From an uncultured Paracoccaceae bacterium (GTDB lineage Bacteria; Pseudomonadota; Alphaproteobacteria; Rhodobacterales; Rhodobacteraceae): a DNA stretch of 64,000 nt. The notes below the pieces were generated by a model that had not been told where the DNA came from, did not search any database, and saw only the letters and a program-made list of their open reading frames with translations. This document shows positions 57,643-64,000 of this stretch, piece after piece. The stretch lies in assembly GCA_958439195.1 (NCBI GenBank), contig OY288157.1:62001-126000 (forward strand), read 5' to 3'. Each line of letters begins with the position of its first letter. Positions within the stretch are counted from its first letter, which is position 1. Made by a program: the position numbers and the translations under genes.

Positions 57643-58481
57643 CATGCCTTGATCACCCGCGCAAGCGCACAGAATTGTTCAAGCGAGATTTCTTCGGCGC
57701 GCTGTGTCGGAACGATCCCCGCCGCGTCCAGCTTCGCCTCTATGTCCGGGGCAAGCGCCTTCAACGACGACCGCAGCATCTTGCGCCGCTGGTTGAACGC
57801 CATCGCCGTGATCCGGCTTAACACCGCACCATCGGCGGGAAAACGCGGTTCCGCCAACCGGGTGATGTGAACCACCGCCGAATGCACCTTGGGCGCTGGG
57901 GTGAATGCCTCAGGCGGCAGATGCATCACGATCCGCGCCTCGGCCCGCCATTGCACCAGCAGCGCCAACCGTCCGTAATGATCGGTGCGCGGCTTGGCGA
58001 CGATCCGTTCCGCCACCTCCTTCTGGAACATCAGCGTCAGGCTTTCCCAGAACGGCGGCCAGAGGGCCGGCGTCATCCATCGGATCAGCAGTTCCGTTCC
58101 CACATTATAGGGCAGGTTCGCCACCACCCGCACCGGCGGCGTCAGATGCGCCAGCACATCCACCTCCAGCGCATCGCCGTTGATCACCTCCAGCCGGCCG
58201 GGATAAACAGCGCCCACTTCGGCCAACGGGGCCATGCAGCGCGGATCTTTCTCCACCGCCAGAACCCGCCGCGCGCCCTCGGCCAGTAAGCCGCGCGTCA
58301 ATCCACCCGGTCCCGGCCCTACCTCCAGCACATCACATCCCGAAAGGTCACCCGCCTGCCGCGCGATCTTGGCGGTCAGGTTCAGGTCCAGCAGAAAGTT
58401 CTGACCCAACTGCTTCTTCGCCACCAGATCGTGCGCCCGGATCACCTCACGCAGGGGGGGCAGCCCGTCAATCGTCGCCAT
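57642..58481 (-). CDS. rsmA: 16S rRNA (adenine1518-N6/adenine1519-N6)-dimethyltransferase
   Basis: A 279-residue KsgA/RsmA enzyme that dimethylates two adenines near the 3' end of 16S rRNA. Signatures are 'HDLVAKKQLGQNFLLD', 'VLEVGPGPGGLTRGLL' (SAM), 'EKDPRCMAPL', the catalytic 'VVANLPYNVGTELLIRW' and 'PEAFTPAPKVHSAVV'. The ATG at 58481 is chosen; a frame extending to 58511 would run into a copy of the dispersed element. It is the last gene of the lptD-surA-pdxA-rsmA run. Confidence 0.95.
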   Translation of the reverse strand: MATIDGLPPLREVIRAHDLVAKKQLGQNFLLDLNLTAKIARQAGDLSGCDVLEVGPGPGGLTRGLLAEGARRVLAVEKDPRCMAPLAEVGAVYPGRLEVINGDALEVDVLAHLTPPVRVVANLPYNVGTELLIRWMTPALWPPFWESLTLMFQKEVAERIVAKPRTDHYGRLALLVQWRAEARIVMHLPPEAFTPAPKVHSAVVHITRLAEPRFPADGAVLSRITAMAFNQRRKMLRSSLKALAPDIEAKLDAAGIVPTQRAEEISLEQFCALARVIKA

Positions 58482-58495
58482 TCCTGAACCCGCCC

Positions 58496-58540
58496 CTTCA
58501 TCTTGGCCCAAATACCCTGGGGTCCGGGGTGAAACCCCGG
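58496..58540 (-). repeat. Dispersed element copy G with an attached hairpin
   Basis: On the minus strand the 22-nt core GGGTATTT-GG-GCCAAGATGAAG (58496-58517) is preceded by GC-rich sequence that contains the hairpin CCGGGGT-TTC-ACCCCGG (58524-58540). It sits in the pdxA-rsmA gap of 68 bp. Confidence 0.88.
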
Positions 58541-58549
58541 TCCGGCGGC

Positions 58550-59530
58550 CTATGCCCCGCGCGCCGCTGCCATCTGTTGCGCCATCCGCAGCGCCGCCAC
58601 AAGACTGTTTGGATTGGCGATGCCCTTGCCCGCTATGTCAAAGGCGGTGCCGTGATCGGGTGACGTGCGGATGAACGGCAGGCCAAGCGTCACATTCACC
58701 CCACCGTCAAAATCCACCGTCTTGATCGGGATCAGCGCCTGGTCATGATACATGCACACCGCCACATCATAGCGCGCCCGTGCCGCCTTGTGGAACATGG
58801 TATCCGGCGGCATCGGCCCGCGCAGATCGAACCCCTCTTTCACCATGCGCCCCAGCAAGGGGGCGATCCAGTCGATCTCTTCCCGCCCCATCGCCCCGCC
58901 TTCACCTGCATGGGGGTTTAACCCCGCCACGGCTATGCGGGGGGCTGGGATGCCAAAATCCCGCTGCAATCCGGCATGGGTGACGCGGATCGTTGCTTCC
59001 AGAAGTTCAGGCGTCAACGCCAGCGGCACATCCGCCAAGGCGATATGAATGGTCGCAGGCACCACCCGCAACTCCGGGCAGGCCAGCAGCATCACAACCC
59101 GTTCGACACCCCCAAGATGCGCCAGATATTCGGTGTGACCGGGAAAGGTGAATCCGGCACCATCCTTCAACACCTTCTTGTTGATCGGCAGTGTGCAAAC
59201 GGCTGCGGCGTGGCCCGCCCGAACCAACCCAACTGCCCGCGAAATCACATCAATGGTGGCTTGCGCGTTTTCAAGTTCGGGGCGGCCCGGCAAGGCGGGC
59301 CTGGGGAAGGGATGCGGCAAAACAGGCAGCAGACCGGGCGCAACATCCTCTGCCGCCTCTGGCCGTTCTATAAGTGAAAATGCAGTTCCATCAGGCAGAT
59401 GTGCCGGATCTCCGATCCAGAAGAATGGCACCCCCGGCCCAAGAACGCCCCGCGCCTTCACGGCGATCTCAGACCCGATCCCGGCCGGATCACCGCAGGT
59501 CAGGGCAAGGGGCCGGATGGTCGCGCTCAC
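58550..59530 (-). CDS. pdxA: 4-hydroxythreonine-4-phosphate dehydrogenase
   Basis: A 326-residue enzyme that oxidises 4-phosphohydroxy-threonine in vitamin B6 synthesis. Motifs are 'LTCGDPAGIGSEI', 'CTLPINKKVL', 'FPGHTEYLAHL', 'VAGLNPHAGEGGAMGREE' and 'CMYHDQALIPIKTV' with the metal His and Asp. It starts with GTG at 59528-59530, overlapping the surA stop by 3 bp. The surA-pdxA-rsmA order is the common one in Proteobacteria. Confidence 0.95.
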   Translation of the reverse strand: MSATIRPLALTCGDPAGIGSEIAVKARGVLGPGVPFFWIGDPAHLPDGTAFSLIERPEAAEDVAPGLLPVLPHPFPRPALPGRPELENAQATIDVISRAVGLVRAGHAAAVCTLPINKKVLKDGAGFTFPGHTEYLAHLGGVERVVMLLACPELRVVPATIHIALADVPLALTPELLEATIRVTHAGLQRDFGIPAPRIAVAGLNPHAGEGGAMGREEIDWIAPLLGRMVKEGFDLRGPMPPDTMFHKAARARYDVAVCMYHDQALIPIKTVDFDGGVNVTLGLPFIRTSPDHGTAFDIAGKGIANPNSLVAALRMAQQMAAARGA

Positions 59531-60807
59531 CGTTCCTCGATGATGGCTTCTGACCGCAGCTCTTCCATGAAGGCTTCGGCCAGCGCGGACAGTTGCTGAT
59601 TGCCCAACTCGTTGCGCACCGCCTCACGGTCCACGGCCGGGGCATCTGCCGCCGCTTCACCATCTTCTGTCGTTACAGGGATTTCCGCCGTCGGCGGCGC
59701 AGCATCCGGGATGCCCGTCCGCAGACAAAGCATCAACATTTCATTATATGTGCCGCGCCCGCGAACAACGCTTTCGCCCGGATCCAGCTTTGCCAGTTCC
59801 AGCGCGATATCTTGCGGCACTGATCCCATCATCTGCGTGGTCACCCGCAGGTTTTCGGCGGGTAAACCGCGTGCCAACGGATACAGATCGCCGCAATCAT
59901 CGGCCTGTTGCCGGATCTCCGCAGGGTCGAGGTCCAGAGGCAGAGCAAACTGTGCATACTCTACCTCGACCTGTGCCGGCATCGCGCTTTCCAGATCGCT
60001 GATCCCATTCAACTGGAACAGCACCACCGCTTCTGGCACGACGATTGGATCGGATACTTCACCGGGCGAAAGCGTCAGGATCTGCTGCACGATCGCGGGG
60101 GGAAGATTGCTGATCGGCAACCAATCCAAACGCCCACCACGCCCCGCAGAGGGTGCAGCCGAAAACTGCCGCGCCGCCGAAGCAAAGCTGGCATCCGACG
60201 TCGAATCCGCCTTGATCGCCCGTGCCTGATCCAACACGGGAACGATGTCGTCACCGCGAACCGGTATGATCAATTCGGACAAAAGCACCTGCACCTGGGG
60301 CGTTTTGGCGTTTTCGGCCAGGGCACGGTCCACCTGTGCGTCCGAGATTCGGACCTGAGCGCCGAATTTTGTCCGCACCACTTCGCGCCACAGCAGACCA
60401 TTCGCCACGAAATCGCGAAAGGTTTCCGGGGCTACGCCTTCTTGTCCCAGCGCCGCAGTGAACTGTTCAGCATTCAGATTGGCACGCGCGGCAAATTCCT
60501 CGGTGCCTTGCGTGACTTGTTCGGCCGTGACCGTAATGCCAAGATCCTTGGCCGCCTGCGCCCCAAGCCGATCCCGCATCAGGGCTTTCAAGGCTTCCTT
60601 CTCCGGGTCGCCGGGCGCACGCAGGGCGCGCAGGAACAACATCCGCTGTTCCACTTCGAAATTCGTGACGGTCTGGCCGTTGATCACCATGCGGGGGGCA
60701 AACATGCCTCCCTCTTGCGCCATCGCTGTTGCCGCCATCATGGCCATCAGCGACACCCCAAAAAGCGCCGACTTCAACGCTGCCTTTTTCCGCGGAAGAT
60801 CCGTCAT
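59527..60807 (-). CDS. surA: SurA-like periplasmic peptidyl-prolyl isomerase/chaperone
   Basis: A 426-residue secreted protein with a Sec signal (about 1-30, ending MAATAMA before QEGG). It has a SurA N-terminal chaperone domain ('VINGQTVTNFEVEQRMLFLRAL', 'LMRDRLGAQAAKDLGITVT') and one parvulin-type domain ('LLSELIIPV' to 'GRGGRLDWLPISNLPPAIVQQILTLSPGEVSDPIV'). It helps fold outer membrane beta-barrels such as LptD. The ATG at 60807 is preferred; one at 60840 overlaps the lptD stop and gives an odd signal. It lies between lptD and pdxA. Confidence 0.9.
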   Translation of the reverse strand: MTDLPRKKAALKSALFGVSLMAMMAATAMAQEGGMFAPRMVINGQTVTNFEVEQRMLFLRALRAPGDPEKEALKALMRDRLGAQAAKDLGITVTAEQVTQGTEEFAARANLNAEQFTAALGQEGVAPETFRDFVANGLLWREVVRTKFGAQVRISDAQVDRALAENAKTPQVQVLLSELIIPVRGDDIVPVLDQARAIKADSTSDASFASAARQFSAAPSAGRGGRLDWLPISNLPPAIVQQILTLSPGEVSDPIVVPEAVVLFQLNGISDLESAMPAQVEVEYAQFALPLDLDPAEIRQQADDCGDLYPLARGLPAENLRVTTQMMGSVPQDIALELAKLDPGESVVRGRGTYNEMLMLCLRTGIPDAAPPTAEIPVTTEDGEAAADAPAVDREAVRNELGNQQLSALAEAFMEELRSEAIIEER

Positions 60808-60836
60808 TCCCGTATCCCGTATCCTGCCTTGCACTG

Positions 60837-63050
60837 TCATCGCCTGCACGTCCGCGCTGGTCCTGCCTCTGCGCCGCCGCCGAAGCCCAGCAAATTGAAC
60901 GATAGGTCGACCAGCGTGCTTGGTCGCACAGTAGTAGATGACGTGAACCGACGCGAGAGAGAAAGATTGGTCAGCAGGCACTCGTTCTTGTATGTCAGTC
61001 CGAAATCCACGCTGCGATAGCTGTTTGCCTCAAAGTCATAGCGGCCAGAGGCAGTCGCCTTCCAGGCGGGGTTGATCAGATATCCACCACCAAGAACAAG
61101 GTCCGACACACGGTTCGGTCGCGCCTCGTAAAGATCGGCGATCGACCAGATGTAACCGGCGTTGAACCAGGCGTCCTTGCTTGCCACTTCGGCCATCGCT
61201 TCGCCGCGGGTCACGGTCAGATCGTCATCGGTGATCAGCCGACCCGCAAAATTCATGCCGAATGGTGTCTCTGCCGTGGCTGCAAACAGCCAGTCAGACG
61301 TTCTTCCACCCAGTCCCGACGCATTGGAAAACGCCGACACCGGTTTATCACGGAACACACGCCCTGCGGTTACACCCAGCGTCCAGCCAGAAGGATCGAT
61401 CCGTGTCCAACTTAGCCCAAGATTGGCCCGCAGCCCTGTTTCCACCGCATCGGAACCCGGAAAGCGGTTCAATGAAAACAGGTTGGATTCATCAAATTCA
61501 ACCAGGCGGCTGTCTTCATTCGGGATCAGCCTGTCATTGTCATCAGACCAGACAAGCTGTGCCACCGGTTCGATCACCTGCACCACATCATCCGCGCCAG
61601 ACCGAAGCAGGGGCCAGCGCAGCTCGACCGCCCCAGCCCCATAGATCCGCGTCGGATTTCCACCATAGGTGACGTCATCGGTTATATTGAACGCATCAAT
61701 CCGCACTTCGCCCAATGCGGCAACGACCAGCCCGTTGGTCGTGACCCAATCCTTTCGCCAGTCAGCCCCGATGGACAGACGCTGCATGTCGGACCCTTCG
61801 GCAATATCGTCCGGTTCGGCCACAGAAAGATCATCGAACGGGTTCGACGATTGCCGCGTATGCGTGTGGGTGCCGAACCGCAGCGTGGCCTCACCCCCAA
61901 TTCCGTTCGGCTGGAAACGGCGGATGACGGTGACATCGGTCAACAAGCCGGGTGTGGCCGACGGAAAGTCGCCTTCGCGCAACGTGTCAAAGTTGATCAG
62001 GCGGGCGGCGATGTATTCGTCGCGCTGGATGCGGTCGATCTGGATGGTATTGGTCAGGCGGTCTGTCCCGCTGATGCCATAATCCGCCAGATAGGCATAG
62101 TCGCTGACGGTTTCGCCGTGAAACGCCAGCCGATAGCCCTGAGGCAGACTGAACACCCCATCCGCCACAAGGTATCCGCGCATTTGGTTTGGCTGAATGT
62201 CATCGCGCGCCACGGTCCCAGAGATTTCGATGGACCCCGTGTTGAACGCCTGCCGATACCGCACCTCAAGCGACTGGGAGCCATTCGTGGTGATGGTCGG
62301 TGAAAAGGTAAGGTCGCGCGATGGTCCAAGCGCCACGAAATAGGGCAGGGTGACGCCGGTGCCCAGACCGGAACGGCTGGTCAGTGTCGGGCGAAGAAAG
62401 CCGGTGCTGCGATCAAGCGTCGGATCGGGGATACGCAGGCGTGGAATGTAGAAGACCGGCACACCGCCAAAGCGGACCTGCGCGTGATCAAAGTAGATCT
62501 GCTTTTCGGTCTGATCATGCAGAATACGCCGGGCGCGGATTTCCCACAGCGGGGTGGTGCTTCCTGCACAAATCTTGCAGCTGGATGCCACGGCATTGTC
62601 CAGTTGCAGATACCGCCCTTCGCTGCGCACCATTTGTGATGCCGCCATCTGCAACTGCTGATCCAGAACCACCCGCGCGCTTTGCAGGATACCTTCGGTC
62701 AGGTCGGACGACAGATCGGCCTGTGCGGCAACAATGACAGTGCTGCCTTGTTCATCGGTCAGACGGATCGGACCTTCGATCCGCAATTCATCGGTGCTTT
62801 GATCAAAGATGATGCGTTGTGCGGTCATCCGGCGGCCTTCGAAGAAAACCTCGACTGCGCCTTCGGCAATCAGCTTTGAATCGGCTGCAATCTCCAACCG
62901 GTCGGCAATCAGCGTGGCCGCCTCTTGCGCCATCAGCCCACCCGGTGACGCCGATCCCAGCAAAGCCGCAACCGAAAGCGCCAGCGCAAGCGGACGCAGA
63001 GCCGCGAAACGGCGCGGTTTTCGGCGGCGAAAATCAAGGCCACGCGCCAT
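60837..63050 (-). CDS. lptD: LPS assembly outer membrane protein LptD
   Basis: A 737-residue outer membrane protein that inserts lipopolysaccharide in the outer leaflet. It has a signal peptide ('RFAALRPLALALSVAALLGSASPGGLMA'), an OstA/LptA-like jellyroll (about 45-180, with 'VSADRLEIAADSKLIAEGAVEVFFEGRRMTAQ'-like start) and a C-terminal barrel (about 220-737). Cysteines near residues 156-159 ('SSCKICAG') and two near the C terminus ('NECLLTNLS', 'ARTCRR') fit the disulfide system of LptD. GGAG lies 8 nt before the ATG at 63050; it begins 1 nt before the lptG stop codon ends. Confidence 0.92.
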   Translation of the reverse strand: MARGLDFRRRKPRRFAALRPLALALSVAALLGSASPGGLMAQEAATLIADRLEIAADSKLIAEGAVEVFFEGRRMTAQRIIFDQSTDELRIEGPIRLTDEQGSTVIVAAQADLSSDLTEGILQSARVVLDQQLQMAASQMVRSEGRYLQLDNAVASSCKICAGSTTPLWEIRARRILHDQTEKQIYFDHAQVRFGGVPVFYIPRLRIPDPTLDRSTGFLRPTLTSRSGLGTGVTLPYFVALGPSRDLTFSPTITTNGSQSLEVRYRQAFNTGSIEISGTVARDDIQPNQMRGYLVADGVFSLPQGYRLAFHGETVSDYAYLADYGISGTDRLTNTIQIDRIQRDEYIAARLINFDTLREGDFPSATPGLLTDVTVIRRFQPNGIGGEATLRFGTHTHTRQSSNPFDDLSVAEPDDIAEGSDMQRLSIGADWRKDWVTTNGLVVAALGEVRIDAFNITDDVTYGGNPTRIYGAGAVELRWPLLRSGADDVVQVIEPVAQLVWSDDNDRLIPNEDSRLVEFDESNLFSLNRFPGSDAVETGLRANLGLSWTRIDPSGWTLGVTAGRVFRDKPVSAFSNASGLGGRTSDWLFAATAETPFGMNFAGRLITDDDLTVTRGEAMAEVASKDAWFNAGYIWSIADLYEARPNRVSDLVLGGGYLINPAWKATASGRYDFEANSYRSVDFGLTYKNECLLTNLSLSRRFTSSTTVRPSTLVDLSFNLLGFGGGAEAGPARTCRR

Positions 63051-63051
63051 G

Positions 63052-64000
63052 TCAGCCATCCTCCAGATGCAGAAGAAGGCCAAGCGCCATCATGGTGGCG
63101 GCAACCGGCGGCGCCCAAGCGGCAAGTGCGACGGGGATCTGCCCGCTTTCCCCAAGAACCTGCGCAAAGTTACGCAGGAAAAAGATCGCAAATCCACTAA
63201 GCACCGCGAACAGAACCAATGTCCCGGTCTTGCCAAATCGGGCATGGCGCATGGTGAAACCTGCGGCCACCAGAACCATTGCGGCAAGCAAAAGCGGTTG
63301 GGCCAATTCCATCTGGAACCAGACCTGATGGGCACGGGCCGAAAATCCGGCGCGTTGCAAACCTGCGATATAGGAAGGAAGCGACCAGAACGGAATTGCC
63401 GAGGGCGACCCAAAGCTGTCGCGGATGCCTTCACGGGTCAGATCGGATGGCAGGGTGCTGTTGTCTGGCAGCCGTATAGAGGTCTGTTCAGGGTTGCTGG
63501 TGGTCAGATCCCACCGCTTTGCCCCTGTCAAAACCCATGCACCGGGTTCCAGACGCGCGGTTGCGGCCTCGATCCGCGCTTCTGGCAGGCCGTCGGCGTT
63601 CAGCAGCAAAAAGCTGACCCCGGAAAGCTCTGTGCCATCCTGATTGGTTTGCGCGGCCTGAATGACCGTCTGGCCCGCGCCATCGCCTTGCCGCAACCAA
63701 AGCCCGTTTTCCGACACCGACATGACGCTTGATCCGCCCTGTGTGATGTTGGCTTGCGTCGTTTCATAAAGCCGTGTCGTGGCGGCGACGAACGGGTTCA
63801 GAACCGCCACGGCAAACAGCCCGCAGATCAGTGCAGTTACAACAGGTGCAATCAGAAAGCGCAGGCCCGACCGGCCCGCCGCCCGAACCACCACCAACTC
63901 GCTTGACCGTGCCAACGCCATGAACATCGCAATCGCCGCCAGCACGACAATCAGGGGCAAGATGCGGTAAAGGCTGTCGGGGACATTCAACGCGGCAAGT
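63052..64000 (-). CDS. lptG: LPS export ABC transporter permease LptG (partial, start beyond right edge)
   Basis: A 316-residue fragment, open to the right edge on the minus strand. It has the LptF/LptG permease features: 'LYRILPLIVVLAAIAMFMALARSSELVVVRAAGRSG' (about 12-46 from the edge), a periplasmic jellyroll domain in the middle, and three C-terminal membrane spans. It works with LptF, LptB and LptC to drive LPS to LptD. The N-terminal membrane span and lptF are missing from the window. Its stop lies 1 nt from the lptD start. Confidence 0.9.
   Translation of the reverse strand, partial: LAALNVPDSLYRILPLIVVLAAIAMFMALARSSELVVVRAAGRSGLRFLIAPVVTALICGLFAVAVLNPFVAATTRLYETTQANITQGGSSVMSVSENGLWLRQGDGAGQTVIQAAQTNQDGTELSGVSFLLLNADGLPEARIEAATARLEPGAWVLTGAKRWDLTTSNPEQTSIRLPDNSTLPSDLTREGIRDSFGSPSAIPFWSLPSYIAGLQRAGFSARAHQVWFQMELAQPLLLAAMVLVAAGFTMRHARFGKTGTLVLFAVLSGFAIFFLRNFAQVLGESGQIPVALAAWAPPVAATMMALGLLLHLEDG

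Overview
The window is a contiguous piece of a high-GC chromosome that fits an alphaproteobacterium of the Rhodobacterales (Rhodobacteraceae, Rhodobacter/Gemmobacter/Tabrizicola-like). The pointers are an edd-eda Entner-Doudoroff pair, a single-cysteine DksA of the R. sphaeroides type, a DUF4167 protein, a PIN protein like one described from Rhodobacter, an iol cluster with GGAA-N6-TTCC operators, and a short intergenic element present in seven clear copies. Genes are dense and codon use looks uniform. I see no prophage, insertion sequence, integrase or CRISPR array. The assignment to a family is inference from gene content.

Layout. 1-3.4 kb: tail of an unidentified gene, a VOC protein, then eda and edd behind a 14-bp LacI-type palindrome. 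3.6-12.1 kb: a lipoprotein, an RlmI-like methyltransferase, a PIN protein, an M48 protease, DedA, a CoxE-like VWA protein, a DUF2927 lipoprotein and a MoxR ATPase. 12.2-19.5 kb: dksA, an FAD monooxygenase, xth, an A-type Fe-S carrier, a dGTPase, dsbB, a YpfJ-type metallopeptidase and tRNA-Leu(CAA). 19.5-22.3 kb: a hybrid histidine kinase and a MobA-like nucleotidyltransferase.

22.5-32.7 kb: a GcvT-type FAD dehydrogenase of the dimethylglycine/sarcosine class, a complete five-gene branched-chain-type ABC transporter (binding protein, livG, livF, livH, livM), a PQQ-type sugar dehydrogenase and a GlxA/GbdR-like AraC regulator. Together these suggest uptake and demethylation of a methylated amine. 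32.9-37.3 kb: class II DAHP synthase, a PAS protein, then yicC-gmk-gamma carbonic anhydrase with overlapping ends.

37.4-44 kb: an inositol catabolic cluster, an RpiR-type regulator followed by iolC (fused to a DUF2090 domain), iolD, iolE and iolB. iolG and iolA are not in the window. 44.4-46.4 kb: phoR and phoU flank a good Pho box, with no pst genes between them. 46.5-54.3 kb: nucleoside hydrolase, an orphan iron-type binding protein, mazG, an M20 amidohydrolase, a class III aminotransferase and an agmatinase-like ureohydrolase. 54.3-64 kb: prfA-prmC, a repeat-rich DUF4167 protein, and a minus-strand envelope/maintenance run lptG-lptD-surA-pdxA-rsmA that continues beyond the right edge.

I found no clearly new multi-gene system. 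The most interesting signals are the dispersed 22-nt intergenic element (including one inverted pair and one copy that supplies the iolB ribosome binding site), the inositol operators, two perfect hairpins in tandem across the carbonic anhydrase stop codon, the phoR-Pho box-phoU arrangement without pst, and the methylamine-type transporter/dehydrogenase/regulator neighbourhood.
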